64,000 nucleotides of DNA from Murinocardiopsis flavida (GTDB lineage Bacteria > Actinomycetota > Actinomycetes > Streptosporangiales > Streptosporangiaceae): contig NZ_PYGA01000009.1 of the NCBI RefSeq assembly GCF_003014485.1, positions 1 to 64,000 on the forward strand, read 5' to 3'. The notes below the pieces were generated by a model that worked only from the letters and a program-made list of their open reading frames with translations, was not told the DNA's origin and searched no databases. Below, piece after piece: positions 1 to 9,955 of this stretch. Every line of letters begins with the position of its first letter. Position 1 is the first letter of the stretch. Both the position numbers and the translations under genes were made by a program.

Positions 1-117
1 GGCAACAACGCCGAGCAGGGCCGGGCGATCCTGGCCGAGCGGGCGCATCCGGCGGTGCGCCGGGTGGACACGATGGACGGCGCCGCCGCGCAGGCCGCCG
101 AACTCGCGGCCAAGTAG
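1..117 (+). CDS. sucC: Succinyl-CoA ligase beta subunit, C-terminal end (partial)
   Basis: Only the last 38 codons are present; the gene enters from the left edge and stops with TAG at 115-117. The visible tail ends in an alanine-rich helix ([11 protein letters not shown]) typical of actinobacterial SucC. The identification rests mainly on the position 16 nt upstream of sucD: the two subunits of the ADP-forming succinyl-CoA synthetase are almost always encoded in the order sucC-sucD. The beta subunit carries the ATP-grasp nucleotide site, which lies outside the window. Confidence 0.85.
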   Translation, partial: GNNAEQGRAILAERAHPAVRRVDTMDGAAAQAAELAAK

Positions 118-133
118 GGGACGGGACTCAATC

Positions 134-1012
134 ATGTCGATTTTTCTGAACAAGGACAGCAAGGTGCTCGTCCAGGGCATGACCGGCTCTGAGGGCACCA
201 AGCACACCCGCCGCATGCTGGCCTCGGGCACCGCCGTGGTGGGCGGGGTCAACCCGCGCAAGGCCGGCACGAGTGTGGACTTCGACGGCACCGAGGTGCC
301 GGTGTTCGGGTCGGTGGCCGAGGGCATGTCCGCCACGGGCGCCGATGTCACGGTGATCTTCGTTCCGCCGAAGTTCAGCCGCGACGCGGTCGTGGAGGCG
401 ATCGATGCGGGGATCGGCCTGGCGGTGGTGATCACCGAGGGCATCCCGGTGCACGACACGGCCTACTTCTGGGCTTACGCCGGCCAGAAGGGCAACAAGA
501 CGCGCATCATCGGCCCCAACTGCCCGGGTCTGATCACCCCGGGGGAGTCCAACGCGGGCATCATCCCGGCCGACATCACCAAGCCGGGGCGGATCGGGCT
601 GGTCTCGAAGTCGGGCACGCTGACCTATCAGATGATGTACGAGCTGCGCGACATCGGTTTCTCCACGGCGGTGGGCATCGGCGGGGACCCGGTGATCGGC
701 ACGACCCACATCGATGCCCTGGCGGCGTTCGAGGCCGATGCGGAGACCGACGCGATCGTGATGATCGGCGAGATCGGCGGCGACGCCGAGGAGCGGGCCG
801 CGGAGTTCATCAAGGCCAACGTGACCAAGCCGGTGGTGGGCTACGTCGCGGGCTTCACCGCGCCGGAGGGCAAGACCATGGGCCACGCCGGCGCGATCGT
901 GTCGGGCTCGGAGGGGACCGCCCAGGCCAAGAAGGAAGCCCTTGAAGCCGCCGGCGTCAAGGTCGGCAAGACTCCGAGCGAGACCGCCCAACTCGCACGC
1001 GAACTCTTCTGA
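134..1012 (+). CDS. sucD: Succinyl-CoA ligase (ADP-forming) alpha subunit
   Basis: 292 aa, the normal length. SucD binds CoA and carries the phosphorylated active-site histidine in the TCA step succinyl-CoA + ADP + Pi to succinate + ATP. The N-terminal CoA-binding Rossmann fold is visible ([13 protein letters not shown]), as is the [12 protein letters not shown] motif in the middle. The catalytic His lies in the GHAGAIVSG segment near residue 250. It starts with ATG 16 nt after sucC and is surely co-transcribed with it. The DUF6350 gene follows 184 nt later. Confidence 0.97.
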   Translation: MSIFLNKDSKVLVQGMTGSEGTKHTRRMLASGTAVVGGVNPRKAGTSVDFDGTEVPVFGSVAEGMSATGADVTVIFVPPKFSRDAVVEAIDAGIGLAVVITEGIPVHDTAYFWAYAGQKGNKTRIIGPNCPGLITPGESNAGIIPADITKPGRIGLVSKSGTLTYQMMYELRDIGFSTAVGIGGDPVIGTTHIDALAAFEADAETDAIVMIGEIGGDAEERAAEFIKANVTKPVVGYVAGFTAPEGKTMGHAGAIVSGSEGTAQAKKEALEAAGVKVGKTPSETAQLARELF

Positions 1013-1196
1013 CGCCTCCCACGCGTCCGCGGCGAACGCACGGCATCGGGGCCGCCACCCGCACGGGTGGCGGCCCCGCGCCATGTCCGCACCCGCGCCC
1101 GGCACCCGCGCCGCACCGCCGCTACCACATCCGCCTCCCAAGCGCCCGGCGACACGCCCGTGTCAATCGGCGGTCCCAAGGGGTCGGACTGGGAGC

Positions 1197-3002
1197 ATGG
1201 GGCGGGTGAGCGCCCCTACACGTCCCACCTCATCCCGAGGCCCCGCCGCCAAGAAGCCGGCCGGTGCGAAACCGCGGGGGCGCCGACCCCTCCCCTTGGG
1301 CCGCGACCCGCGCCCACCCGGCGACGCCCCCCGCCCGCTCTACACCGCGGGCGGGATCGCCGCGGCATGGGCCGCGGCGATCGGCCTCGCCGTCCTCATG
1401 ACCATCGCACTCATCGGCTGGGTCGCCGCGCCGCACGCCACGTTCGGCGAGGACATCGGCGACGTGTTCCAGGTCGCCGTGCAGGGCTGGCTCGTGGGGC
1501 ACCAGGTCGGCTTCGAGATCCCCGGCGGGCACGTCGGGATGCTGCCGCTCGGGCTCGTCGTCCTGCCGGGGATGCTGCTGTACCGGTCGGGGCGCTGGCT
1601 GGCGCGCAGCTGCGAGCCCACAGAGCGCCACCATCTGGTCCACGCGGCGCTGGCGCTCGCCGGGCCCTACGCCGCCATCTCCGGGACACTGGCGCTCCTC
1701 GGGCAGAACGACACCGTCCGCCCCGGCATGTTCCAGGCGCTGCTGGCGGGGTTCCTGCTCGCGTTCATCGCGGGCGGCCTCGGCGTGCTCCGCCAGGTCC
1801 TCAAGGACCGCGACATCGCGCGCCGGCGGCTGCTGCACGTCCTGTCGCCGCGCGTGCGCGCGCTCCTCCTCGGCACCATCGGCGCGACCGCGACCCTGCT
1901 CCTCACCGGCACACTGCTGTTCCTCACGGCGCTCATCCTGAACATGGGCGACGCCATCGCGCTGACCCGCGCCCTCTCGCCGGGGATCATCGGCGGCACA
2001 CTGCTGATCGTCCTCCAGGCGCTGTACCTGCCCAACGCCGTGATCTTCGGCGCGTCCTACGCGGTCGGCCCCGGGTTCGCGGTCGGAGCGGACACCATGG
2101 TCGCGCCCACCGGGGTCGCACTGGGCCCGCTGCCGCAGCTGCCGATGCTCGCGGCGCTGCCCGACAACGGCCCGGCCCCGGTCCTGTCGCTGGCGGCCCT
2201 CGCCGCCCCGTTCCTGGCCGGCGCCATCGGGGGAGCGCTCACCCTGCGGCGCGCGCCGACACAGGTCAACGAGGCCGCCCCGATGTGGGGGTTCGCCTGC
2301 GGTGCCGCGACCGGGCTCGTGTGCGCCGCGCTCGCCCAACTGGCCGGCGGGCCCGTCGGGGCCCAGCGCCTCGCCGACGTCGGCCCGTCGGCCTGGCAGG
2401 TCGGCCTGGTCACCGCGCTCGAAGTCGGCCTGTCGGCGGCCGTCGTCGCATGGCTGGCGAACTGGTGGCACTTCCGCACGGCCCGGCGCGCGGCCGCCGC
2501 GGAGGCGAAGGCCGCGCGCGCCGCCGAAGCCGAGGCCGCCGCTGCCGAACGCGCCGAGGCGGGCGTCGAGGACGGCGAACCCGCCTCCCCCGCGCCGCGC
2601 AAGCGCGGGAAGCGCGGCGCGGGCACCGGCGAGCGCCCGCTCGCCGACGTGGTGTCGCTGCCGGATCGGCGCCCGGTCGCGGAGCGCACCGGGGCGACGT
2701 CATCGAGGGCCAAGGCGGCAGCGGCCAAGGCTGAAGCGAAGGCCGAGGCGAAGGCGGCGGCAGAGGCCGACGCGGCAGCCGAGTCGGCCGCGGTCGAAGA
2801 CACCGCGGCCGAGGACGCCGGGACCGAAGGCGGAGGGGCGCCCGGCGGCACCGCCGCCGCGCGCCCGCGCCGCCGCTGGTGGCCCCGGCGCCGCCGCGCC
2901 GAGCAGGCGGCCGAGGAGTCGCACAACCGCGACGACGACGTCGAACTGTTCGGGATCACCTACGAGGCCGACGGCCCCCAAGACACCGAGGAACCCCGCT
3001 AG
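1197..3002 (+). CDS. DUF6350 family multi-pass membrane protein
   Basis: 601 aa from the ATG at 1197, which follows a GGGAG sequence. After about 55 Pro/Arg-rich residues come many hydrophobic helices (residues ~60-440), then a long low-complexity Ala/Glu/Lys/Arg tail of about 150 residues, presumably cytoplasmic. The family is a conserved actinobacterial integral membrane protein of unknown function found between sucCD and purNH; this placement matches. The reading frame stays open further upstream over the sucD end, but that part is arginine/proline noise and was left out. No enzymatic motif was recognised. Confidence 0.85.
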   Translation: MGRVSAPTRPTSSRGPAAKKPAGAKPRGRRPLPLGRDPRPPGDAPRPLYTAGGIAAAWAAAIGLAVLMTIALIGWVAAPHATFGEDIGDVFQVAVQGWLVGHQVGFEIPGGHVGMLPLGLVVLPGMLLYRSGRWLARSCEPTERHHLVHAALALAGPYAAISGTLALLGQNDTVRPGMFQALLAGFLLAFIAGGLGVLRQVLKDRDIARRRLLHVLSPRVRALLLGTIGATATLLLTGTLLFLTALILNMGDAIALTRALSPGIIGGTLLIVLQALYLPNAVIFGASYAVGPGFAVGADTMVAPTGVALGPLPQLPMLAALPDNGPAPVLSLAALAAPFLAGAIGGALTLRRAPTQVNEAAPMWGFACGAATGLVCAALAQLAGGPVGAQRLADVGPSAWQVGLVTALEVGLSAAVVAWLANWWHFRTARRAAAAEAKAARAAEAEAAAAERAEAGVEDGEPASPAPRKRGKRGAGTGERPLADVVSLPDRRPVAERTGATSSRAKAAAAKAEAKAEAKAAAEADAAAESAAVEDTAAEDAGTEGGGAPGGTAAARPRRRWWPRRRRAEQAAEESHNRDDDVELFGITYEADGPQDTEEPR

Positions 3003-3016
3003 CAGTACTGCGCATC

Positions 3017-3088
3017 CCCCGCTGAGCTTGACGAACGGGTTCCCTCAATCACAGCGGTGAGGGAACACCTTCATTAAGATCAGCGGGG
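3017..3088. terminator. Nested inverted repeat between convergent genes
   Basis: An outer pair of 13-nt arms (3017-3029 and 3076-3088, 12 of 13 paired) encloses a perfect 9-bp hairpin GTTCCCTCA/TGAGGGAAC (3039-3047 and 3058-3066). It lies just after the DUF6350 stop and before the stop of the reversed gene at 3141, so it probably acts as a bidirectional terminator. There is no clear U tract. Confidence 0.55.
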
Positions 3089-3140
3089 AAATATGGCGGA
3101 ACCGGACATCGGGAAGGAGGTCACCGCCTCAGGGCTCGGG

Positions 3141-3560
3141 TCAGGGGGTGAGGTTCGCGGGGAGTTGGCCTTCGAGCATGGGGTAACGCTCGACGACCTG
3201 CTTCTCGAAGGCGGTGTCGCATTCGGTCTGCGAGATCTCGGTGTGGGCGCGCGCCGTGCACTGCTGGTACTCGGAGTACTCGTCCCAGAACATCCACTGC
3301 CCGAGGATCACCAGCAGCGAGAACAGCACGCCGATCCCGCCGAGGATCATGCTCAGCAGCGCGCCGGGCGCCTGGGCGTTGTTGGCCTTCGCGGCCTTGC
3401 GGGCGCGGCGCCCCTGGGCGATTCCGAAGATCGAGAGCAGCATGCCGTAGGGCGGCAGCAGCAGGCCCGCTGTGGAGAAGAAGAGCCCCCAGAGTCCGCC
3501 TCGTTCCACGGCGGGCCGCTGCCCTTCCGCGTTCGGTGTGGACGACGGCTCATTCGACAC
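3141..3560 (-). CDS. Small two-helix membrane protein (DUF4190-like)
   Basis: 139 aa. The GTG at 3560 is chosen because AAGGAG stands 6 nt before it; the open frame upstream is arginine-rich noise. Two hydrophobic segments (about residues 22-45, GLWGLFFSTAGLLLPPYGMLL, and 68-90) are separated by a basic loop containing GRRARKAAKANNAQAPGA. This is the layout of DUF4190-type proteins. A short extracytoplasmic tail with two cysteines follows. Function unknown. It is convergent with the DUF6350 gene and divergent from purN. Confidence 0.75.
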   Translation of the reverse strand: MSNEPSSTPNAEGQRPAVERGGLWGLFFSTAGLLLPPYGMLLSIFGIAQGRRARKAAKANNAQAPGALLSMILGGIGVLFSLLVILGQWMFWDEYSEYQQCTARAHTEISQTECDTAFEKQVVERYPMLEGQLPANLTP

Positions 3561-3807
3561 GTGCGTACTCCTTCGTGGCTCGGCGGGGCGGAGGACCGGG
3601 ACGCCGGCGCGGCGGGGCCGCCCGCCGCGACACCGGATCCTCTTGGGGTAGACGCTACCTGGCGGGATAGGCTGTCCAGGCGAACGGGGCCGCATGCGTT
3701 CCCGTGCATCGCCCGCCGTCGGCGGGTGCGCCCTCCCGGATGCCGCGCGGTCCCCCCGCGCCCCCGGGTGCGGGCGGTCCCGTACTGCTGTCGAGGAGGG
3801 AACCATA

Positions 3808-4461
3808 CTGCCGGCGCGAATAGTCGTCCTCATCTCGGGCGCTGGGAGCAACATGGCCGCGTTGGCCGACGCGGCCGCCGACCCCCGTTACGGCGCGCGC
3901 GTCGTCGCGGTCGGAGCGGACCGTGAGAGCGCGGCGGGTCTCGGAACCGCCGCCGCGGCAGGGATCCCCACGTTCGTCACCCCGTTCTCCGAGTTCCCCG
4001 ACCGCGACCGGTGGAACGCCGCACTCGCCGAACGCCTCGATGAGCACCGGCCCGACCTCGTGGTCTCCGCCGGGTTCATGCGCATCCTGGGTTCGGCGGT
4101 GCTCGGCCGCCACACGGTCGTCAACATCCACCCCGCGCTGCTGCCCGCGTTCCCGGGGGCGCACGCCGTCCGCGACGCGCTGGCGTACGGGGTGCGGGTC
4201 AGCGGCGCCACGGCGCACTTCGTGGACGAGGGTGTCGACACCGGCCCCGTCATCGACCAGGTGACCGTCCGGGTCGAGCCCGGCGACACCACCGAGACCC
4301 TGCACGAACGCATCAAGACAGTGGAGCGCCGGATGCTCGTGGACGTCGTGGGGCGCCTGGCGCGCGACGGCTGGTCCCTGGAGGGGCGCCACGTGCAGCT
4401 CGGCCCGGGTGCGCCCGGTCCGGACCCCGCTGCGTCAGTCACTACAGAGGAGAACCGGTGA
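3808..4461 (+). CDS. purN: Phosphoribosylglycinamide formyltransferase
   Basis: 217 aa. Transfers the formyl group of 10-formyl-THF to GAR (third step of purine synthesis). With the CTG at 3808 as start, the catalytic triad falls at N106 and H108 (NIHPALLP) and D144 (EGVDTGPVI), the same numbers as in the E. coli enzyme. The SD-like GGAGGG at 3795-3800 is 7 nt away. No ATG, GTG or TTG lies in frame near this point; the next in-frame ATG upstream (3694) would add 38 unrelated residues. CTG initiation is therefore an inference from sequence. It overlaps purH by 4 nt, so the two are translationally coupled. Confidence 0.93.
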   Translation: MPARIVVLISGAGSNMAALADAAADPRYGARVVAVGADRESAAGLGTAAAAGIPTFVTPFSEFPDRDRWNAALAERLDEHRPDLVVSAGFMRILGSAVLGRHTVVNIHPALLPAFPGAHAVRDALAYGVRVSGATAHFVDEGVDTGPVIDQVTVRVEPGDTTETLHERIKTVERRMLVDVVGRLARDGWSLEGRHVQLGPGAPGPDPAASVTTEENR

Positions 4462-6020
4462 GCGAGCAGCCAATTCGCCGCGCGTTGATCAGCGTCTACG
4501 ACAAGACCGGCCTGGCGGAGCTCGCCACGGGCCTGGCGGACGCCGGGGTGGAGATCGTCTCCACCGGCTCGACCGCGACGGCCATCACCGCGGCGGGGGC
4601 GCCCGTCACCCCGGTCGAGTCGGTCACCGGGTTCCCCGAGTGCCTGGACGGCAGGGTCAAGACCCTGCACCCCGGTATCCACGCCGGGCTGCTCGCCGAC
4701 CGCTCCGACGCGGCGCACACCGCCACCCTGGCGGATCTGGACATCGCGCCGTTCGACCTGCTGGTGGTGAACCTGTACCCGTTCGCCGACACGGTCGCCT
4801 CGGGGGCGACCCCGGCCGAGTGCATAGAGAAGATCGACATCGGCGGCCCCGCCATGGTCCGCGCCGCGGCGAAGAACCACGGCAGCGTCGCGGTGGTGGT
4901 CGACCCCGCCGGCTACGGTGCCGTGCTCACCGCGGCGCGCCACGGCGGGTTCACCCTCGCGCAGCGCAAGCGGCTGGCCGCCGGCGCGTTCGCGCACACC
5001 GCCGCCTACGACGCGGCCGTCGCGTCCTGGTTCGCGTCCGCGCACGCGCCCGACGACACCGCCGAGGAGTCGGGCTGGCCCCTGTTCAAGGCCGCCGCGT
5101 ACGAGCGGGCCGCCACCCTGCGCTACGGGGAGAACCCGCACCAGCGGGCCGCCCTGTACCGGCCGGCCGGCGCCGCGCCTGCGGGCCTGGCGGGCGCCGA
5201 GCAGGTGCACGGCAAGGAGATGTCGTACAACAACTACGTCGACGGCGACGCGGCGCTGCGCGCGGCCTTCGACTTCGACGAGCCGTGCGTCGCCATCATC
5301 AAGCACGCGAACCCGTGCGGGATCGCCGTGGGCGGCGACGTCGCCGAAGCGCACCGCAAGGCCCACGCGAGCGACCCCGTTTCGGCGTACGGCGGGGTCA
5401 TCGCGGTGAACCGGCCGGTGTCGGTGGCAATGGCCGAGCAGGTCGCCGAGGTGTTCACCGAGGTCGTGGTGGCGCCGGGGTTCGAGCCGGGCGCCGTCGA
5501 CATCCTCACCCGCAAGAAGAACCTGCGGCTGCTGCGGGTGGACCCGGTGCGGCGGGCGGTGGAGGAGCGCACGATCAGCGGCGGCGTGCTGTTCCAGGAC
5601 GCCGACGCCATCGACGCGCCCGGCGACGCCCCCGACGCGTGGGAGCTGCGCGCGGGCCCGCCCGCCGACCCGGAGACCCGCGCCGACCTGGCGTTCGCGT
5701 GGCGGGCGGTGCGCGCGGTGAAGTCCAACGCGATCCTGCTCGCCGCCGACCGCGCGACCGTTGGTGTCGGCATGGGGCAGGTGAACCGGGTCGACTCCGC
5801 GCGGCTGGCCGTCAAGCGCTCGGGCGACCGGGTGGCGGGCTCGGTGGCGGCGAGCGACGCGTTCTTCCCGTTCGCCGACGGCCTCGACGTGCTCCTTGAG
5901 GCGGGGGTGCGCGCGGTGGTGCAGCCCGGCGGGTCGGTGCGCGACGAGGAGGTCATCGCCGCCGCGGAGCGCGCGGGGGTGTCCCTGTACTTCACCGGGA
6001 CCCGGCACTTCTTCCACTGA
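4458..6020 (+). CDS. purH: Bifunctional AICAR transformylase/IMP cyclohydrolase
   Basis: 520 aa, GTG start in a GTGA overlap with purN, with an AGGAG sequence before it. The N-terminal IMP cyclohydrolase domain (MGS-like fold) spans about residues 1-200 and contains SVYDKTGL and the STGSTA loop. The C-terminal AICAR formyltransferase domain follows, with RYGENPHQ and the KHANPCG motif carrying the catalytic Lys-His. It catalyses the last two steps to IMP. Same operon as purN; a 25-bp hairpin follows the stop. Confidence 0.97.
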   Translation: MSEQPIRRALISVYDKTGLAELATGLADAGVEIVSTGSTATAITAAGAPVTPVESVTGFPECLDGRVKTLHPGIHAGLLADRSDAAHTATLADLDIAPFDLLVVNLYPFADTVASGATPAECIEKIDIGGPAMVRAAAKNHGSVAVVVDPAGYGAVLTAARHGGFTLAQRKRLAAGAFAHTAAYDAAVASWFASAHAPDDTAEESGWPLFKAAAYERAATLRYGENPHQRAALYRPAGAAPAGLAGAEQVHGKEMSYNNYVDGDAALRAAFDFDEPCVAIIKHANPCGIAVGGDVAEAHRKAHASDPVSAYGGVIAVNRPVSVAMAEQVAEVFTEVVVAPGFEPGAVDILTRKKNLRLLRVDPVRRAVEERTISGGVLFQDADAIDAPGDAPDAWELRAGPPADPETRADLAFAWRAVRAVKSNAILLAADRATVGVGMGQVNRVDSARLAVKRSGDRVAGSVAASDAFFPFADGLDVLLEAGVRAVVQPGGSVRDEEVIAAAERAGVSLYFTGTRHFFH

Positions 6021-6031
6021 GGGACGCCATG

Positions 6032-6084
6032 CCCGGCGCTGATCGGGGCGGCCGGCGCCGCCGGCCGCCCCGATCAGCGCCGGG
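6032..6084 (+). terminator. Perfect 25-bp hairpin after purH
   Basis: Arms 6032-6056 and 6060-6084 are exact reverse complements separated by a 3-nt loop. It begins 11 nt after the purH stop and precedes folD. There is no U tract, as is common in GC-rich actinobacteria. It most likely ends the purNH transcript. Confidence 0.75.
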
Positions 6085-6132
6085 ATCCCCGATGCCTGGT
6101 GGGGGCTGGGGTGCGGATGGAACAATGGCGCG

Positions 6133-6984
6133 GTGAGCGCACAGATTCTTGATGGCAAGGCGACCGCCGCCGCGATCCGGGCGGAACTGAAGAACCGAGT
6201 GTCGGCACTGCGCGCCCGCGGCGTCGTGCCGGGCCTGGGCACGGTGCTGGTGGGCGACGACCCCGGGAGCAGCACCTACGTGGCGGGCAAGCACCGCGAC
6301 TGCGCCGAGGTGGGAATCGAGAGCATCCGGCGCGACCTCCCCGCCACGGCGACCCAGGCCGAGGTCGAGGACGCCGTCGCCGGGCTCAACGCCGACCCCG
6401 CGTGCACCGGCTACATCGTGCAGCTCCCGCTGCCCAAGGGCCTCGATGAGAACCGGGTGCTGGGGCTCATCGACCCCGACAAGGACGCCGACGGCCTCCA
6501 GCCGGTCAACCTCGGCAAGCTCGTGCTGATGGAGGACGGCCCCCTGCCGTGCACCCCGCGCGGCATCGTGACGCTGCTGGAGCGCTACGGGGTGCCGATC
6601 AAGGGCGCCGAGGTGGTCGTCGTGGGCCGCGGTGTGACCGTGGGGCGCCCGCTGGGCCTGCTGCTCACCCGCCGCAGCGAGAACGCGACCGTGACCCTGT
6701 GCCACACCGGTACGCGCGATCTCGCCGCGCACACCCGCCGGGCCGACATCGTGGTCGCCGGTGCGGGGGTGCCGGGGCTGATCACCGCCGACATGGTGCG
6801 GCCGGGCGCCGCGGTCCTGGACGTCGGCGTGACCCGGACCGACGAGGGGCTCAAGGGTGATGTCGCGCTGGAGGTGCGCGAGGTCGCCGGGTTCTTCTCG
6901 CCCAACCCCGGGGGAGTGGGGCCCATGACCCGGGCCCAGCTGCTCGTCAACGTGGTCGAGGCGGCCGAGCGACGGCTCGGCTGA
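6133..6984 (+). CDS. folD: Methylenetetrahydrofolate dehydrogenase/cyclohydrolase
   Basis: 283 aa, GTG start. Converts 5,10-methylene-THF to 10-formyl-THF, the one-carbon donor used by PurN and PurH encoded just upstream. The YVAGKHRDC segment contains the catalytic Tyr-x-x-x-Lys near residues 50-54. The signature [14 protein letters not shown] and the dinucleotide-binding [14 protein letters not shown] follow. The strong hairpin in between suggests its own promoter rather than read-through from purH. Confidence 0.97.
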   Translation: MSAQILDGKATAAAIRAELKNRVSALRARGVVPGLGTVLVGDDPGSSTYVAGKHRDCAEVGIESIRRDLPATATQAEVEDAVAGLNADPACTGYIVQLPLPKGLDENRVLGLIDPDKDADGLQPVNLGKLVLMEDGPLPCTPRGIVTLLERYGVPIKGAEVVVVGRGVTVGRPLGLLLTRRSENATVTLCHTGTRDLAAHTRRADIVVAGAGVPGLITADMVRPGAAVLDVGVTRTDEGLKGDVALEVREVAGFFSPNPGGVGPMTRAQLLVNVVEAAERRLG

Positions 6985-7056
6985 CGGGGCGGGGCTGACT
7001 GGGCGAAAAGGTCGTCCGTTGAGGCCCGCCGAGGGGAAGGCAGGCCCCGTCCGGGA

Positions 7057-7656
7057 TCAGCTCGCCTGGCGTTCGAGGTTCGGCAGTGGGCGTACCAGGC
7101 CCAGTGCGACGACCTCGTTCGCGAGGCGGGTGCGCCGGTTGACGCCCTCGGGAATGCGGAACTTCTGGTAGAGGCGCAGCAGGTGCTGCTTGACGGCGGC
7201 CTCGGTGACCACCAGGTCCTCGGCGATCTCGCGCGCGGTCGCGGGGGCGACGAACGCTTCGTCGGACAGTGCCGGGCGGCACAGCGAGGTGAGGACGTCG
7301 AGCTCGCGTCGGGTGAGTTCGGGTGCGGCACCCTTGCGGAGCTCGACCTCGGGGTTCAGCTCCTCGCGGGGCAGCCCGCCGACCTTGCATCGCGCGGCGC
7401 CGAAGCTGACGACGTCGCCTTCGCCGAGGACGCGGCGGGCGATCGGGCGCCCGTTGACCCGCGTGCCGTTGCGTGAGAGGCCGAGGTCGACGACGTAGAG
7501 GTAGGGGCCGCGCCGCACCAGTTCGGCGTGCAGTTGCGACACGCTGGGGTCGGCCAGCCTGATGTCGGCTCCCTGCCCGCGGCCAACGGTGGTGACGTCG
7601 GGGTTCAGCGGTGTTGTGTCACCGTTCTCCTCGACCCGTATGTAGGGCCCGTCCAC
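7057..7656 (-). CDS. FHA domain protein with C-terminal helix-turn-helix
   Basis: 199 aa from the GTG at 7656, which has GGGAGG 7 nt upstream. The frame stays open to 7806, so a longer N-terminus cannot be excluded. Residues ~5-95 form a forkhead-associated domain (VGRGQGADIRLADPSVSQLHAE, then LGLSRNGTRVNG), which binds phosphothreonine. The C-terminal part (ELTRRELDVLTSL, then AREIAEDLVVTEAAVKQHLLRLYQKF) resembles a LuxR/GerE-type HTH. This suggests a transcription factor whose partner contact depends on Ser/Thr phosphorylation; a TPR-kinase is encoded 5 kb away. Target genes unknown. Confidence 0.82.
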   Translation of the reverse strand: MDGPYIRVEENGDTTPLNPDVTTVGRGQGADIRLADPSVSQLHAELVRRGPYLYVVDLGLSRNGTRVNGRPIARRVLGEGDVVSFGAARCKVGGLPREELNPEVELRKGAAPELTRRELDVLTSLCRPALSDEAFVAPATAREIAEDLVVTEAAVKQHLLRLYQKFRIPEGVNRRTRLANEVVALGLVRPLPNLERQAS

Positions 7657-8163
7657 GGTTGTTCCTCCCAACGTGGGGCGCGACCGATTCGAGTGCATGC
7701 GACGGGGCGGGGGTTGGCGCGCTGCCGCTGACACCGCTTCGCGGGTGGGGGCTGCTCGTCGAGTGGCGTTCATCAGGGGGTCTTCCTCGCTCACCGTGGC
7801 ACTCATCTCATGACGGGTTACCCGGACCGCGGCGCTTCTACGCTCTTACTGACAGGTAAGGCGGGCATGACGGGTGGTTTCACGCATAGGTGCGGTATAC
7901 GGTCGGGCCACTGCGAGGGGGAGGACCGTGGGTCGCGGGCGGCCGGGGCCGGTGCTCCTCGTTAGACTCGGCGGTGGCTGTGGCCAGTGGTGCGGGTGTC
8001 CGTGCGGGTGACTCCACCCGAACCTCCGGAGCGCCCCGCACCGCCGTTTCGGTCTCGGCATAATCGCTGATGGCCGGTCCGCGCCAGGACGGTCCGCAGT
8101 GTGCCTGCGGCCGCCCGGGTCAGTGGCCTGCCCCCAATCGGTGTGCGCTAGCGTGAGGTTACG
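7657..8163. other. Intergenic region, divergent promoters expected
   Basis: About 500 bp between the divergent FHA-HTH and DUF3017 genes. The half next to the FHA gene could encode an N-terminal extension in that frame (up to 7806). The rest contains no gene with convincing codon use; the 114-aa reverse ORF over 7846-8190 has no recognisable features. No clear -35/-10 pair was found. Confidence 0.5.
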
Positions 8164-8676
8164 GTGAGCCAGAAATTGGTGCGGGACCACGGAGGCGCCA
8201 ACGGGCGCGCGGAACGGCTTCCCTCTGAAGCGGACGACGCCGACCCGCGGGCGGAGTCCCCCGGAGCGGCGGAAGCGGAACCGGCCGTCGCAGCGGAGGC
8301 AGCGGAACCGGTCGTGGCACCGGTCGGCGCCGAGGAAGCCGAGGAACCGGCCGCGCCCGAGCCGGACACCGGCGAGGAGCCGGCCGGCGCCGAGCGCGAC
8401 CCCGCCGGCACGCCGCCGGCCTGGCTGGTGCAGGTGCCCTACTTCCTGGTCCTGGCGACCCTGGGCGCGGGGACCGTCGTGGTGGCCGCCGCCTACTTCA
8501 AGCGCGGACCGGCGCTGATCGCCATCGCGCTGCTGCTCGCCGCCGGGTTCCGGCTGTTCCTGCCACCGGAGCGCGTGGGGCTCCTCGCCGTCCGGGAGCG
8601 CTGGACCGACGTCGCCACGCTGGTCACGCTGGCGGTCCTGTTGATCGTGCTGGCTTGGGTCGCCCCCCAGCTCTGA
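8164..8676 (+). CDS. DUF3017 membrane protein
   Basis: 170 aa, GTG start. About 85 acidic, Ala/Glu-rich residues precede a membrane region with helices near residues 90-112, 117-130 and 150-168. This is the layout of the actinobacterial DUF3017 family. In streptomycetes the same family member follows folD and precedes a TCA-cycle dehydrogenase gene, as here (icd). Function unknown. Confidence 0.85.
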   Translation: MSQKLVRDHGGANGRAERLPSEADDADPRAESPGAAEAEPAVAAEAAEPVVAPVGAEEAEEPAAPEPDTGEEPAGAERDPAGTPPAWLVQVPYFLVLATLGAGTVVVAAAYFKRGPALIAIALLLAAGFRLFLPPERVGLLAVRERWTDVATLVTLAVLLIVLAWVAPQL

Positions 8677-8686
8677 TTTTGCTCGC

Positions 8687-8714
8687 TTGAATTAAGCTTG
8701 ACATCGAGATACCT
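8687..8714 (+). promoter_or_regulatory. Candidate icd promoter
   Basis: TTGAAT at 8687-8692 and ATACCT at 8709-8714 (or TACCTG one base on) are separated by 16-17 bp in the short, AT-richer gap before icd. The second box stands 23 nt before the ATG, and GAGAAGGGA lies between. Called by eye from consensus similarity only. Confidence 0.4.
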
Positions 8715-8737
8715 GGAGAAGGGACAGCCACACAGCC

Positions 8738-9955
8738 ATGGCCAAGATCAAGGTTGAGAATCCCGTCGTCGAACTCGACGGCGATGAGATGACCCGCATC
8801 ATCTGGTCCTTCATCAAGGACCGGTTGATCCTGCCCTACCTCGACGTCGACCTGAAGTACTACGACCTCGGCATCGAGGAGCGCGACCGCACCGACGACC
8901 AGGTCACGGTCGACTCCGCCAACGCCATCAAGCAGTACGGCGTCGGCGTCAAGTGCGCCACCATCACCCCCGACGAGGCGCGGGTCGAGGAGTTCGGCCT
9001 GAAGAAGATGTGGCGCTCGCCCAACGGCACCATCCGCAACATCCTCGGCGGTGTGGTGTTCCGCGAGCCCATCATCTGTTCCAACGTCCCCCGGCTGGTA
9101 CCGGGCTGGAGCAAGCCGATCATCATCGGCCGCCACGCCCACGGCGACCAGTACAAGGCCACCGACTTCAAGGTCCCCGGCCCCGGGACGGTCACCATGA
9201 CCTACACCCCCGAGGACGGCGGTGAGCCGGTCGAGTTCGAGGTGGCGAACTTCCCCGAGGGCGGCGGGGTCGCCATGGGGATGTACAACTACCGCAAGTC
9301 CATCGAGGACTTCGCGCGCGCCAGCCTGAACTACGGGCTGGACCGCAACTACCCGGTGTACATGTCCACCAAGAACACCATCCTCAAGTCCTACGACGGC
9401 ATGTTCAAGGACGTGTTCGCGGAGATCTTCGAGACCGAGTTCAAGGACCGGTTCGACGCCGCGGGCCTCACCTACGAGCACCGCCTCATCGACGACATGG
9501 TCGCCGCCGCGCTGAAGTGGGAGGGCGGCTACGTCTGGGCGTGCAAGAACTACGACGGCGACGTCCAGTCCGACACCGTCGCGCAGGGCTTCGGCTCGCT
9601 CGGCCTCATGACGTCGGTGCTGCGCACCGCCGACGGCCGCACGGTCGAGGCCGAGGCGGCGCACGGCACCGTCACCCGGCACTTCCGCCAGCACCAGCAG
9701 GGCAAGCCCACCTCCACCAACCCCATCGCGTCCATCTACGCCTGGACCCGCGGGCTGGAGCACCGCGGCAAGCTCGACAACACCCCCGCGGTCGTCGAGT
9801 TCGCCGACACCCTTGAGGACGTCGTCGTCAAGACCGTCGAAGGCGGCCAGATGACGAAGGACCTCGCCATGCTCGTCGGCGGCGACCAGGGCTACCTCAC
9901 GACCGAGGAGTTCCTCGCCGCGCTGGACGAGAACCTCTCCAAGCGCCTGGCCTGA
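8738..9955 (+). CDS. icd: NADP-dependent isocitrate dehydrogenase, homodimeric type
   Basis: 405 aa, ATG start. Oxidatively decarboxylates isocitrate to 2-oxoglutarate. It belongs to the 400-residue, eukaryote-like class rather than the ~740-residue monomeric enzyme used by many streptomycetes: it opens with [16 protein letters not shown] and has the substrate loop [16 protein letters not shown]. The metal/substrate signature [13 protein letters not shown] and NADP-site [14 protein letters not shown] also fit. It lies close to sucCD, so three TCA genes are grouped. Confidence 0.97.
   Translation: MAKIKVENPVVELDGDEMTRIIWSFIKDRLILPYLDVDLKYYDLGIEERDRTDDQVTVDSANAIKQYGVGVKCATITPDEARVEEFGLKKMWRSPNGTIRNILGGVVFREPIICSNVPRLVPGWSKPIIIGRHAHGDQYKATDFKVPGPGTVTMTYTPEDGGEPVEFEVANFPEGGGVAMGMYNYRKSIEDFARASLNYGLDRNYPVYMSTKNTILKSYDGMFKDVFAEIFETEFKDRFDAAGLTYEHRLIDDMVAAALKWEGGYVWACKNYDGDVQSDTVAQGFGSLGLMTSVLRTADGRTVEAEAAHGTVTRHFRQHQQGKPTSTNPIASIYAWTRGLEHRGKLDNTPAVVEFADTLEDVVVKTVEGGQMTKDLAMLVGGDQGYLTTEEFLAALDENLSKRLA

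Noticed and set aside
7846-8190. 114-codon minus-strand ORF upstream of the DUF3017 gene
   Set aside because: Pro/His/Arg-rich, no SD or similarity, overlaps the DUF3017 start.
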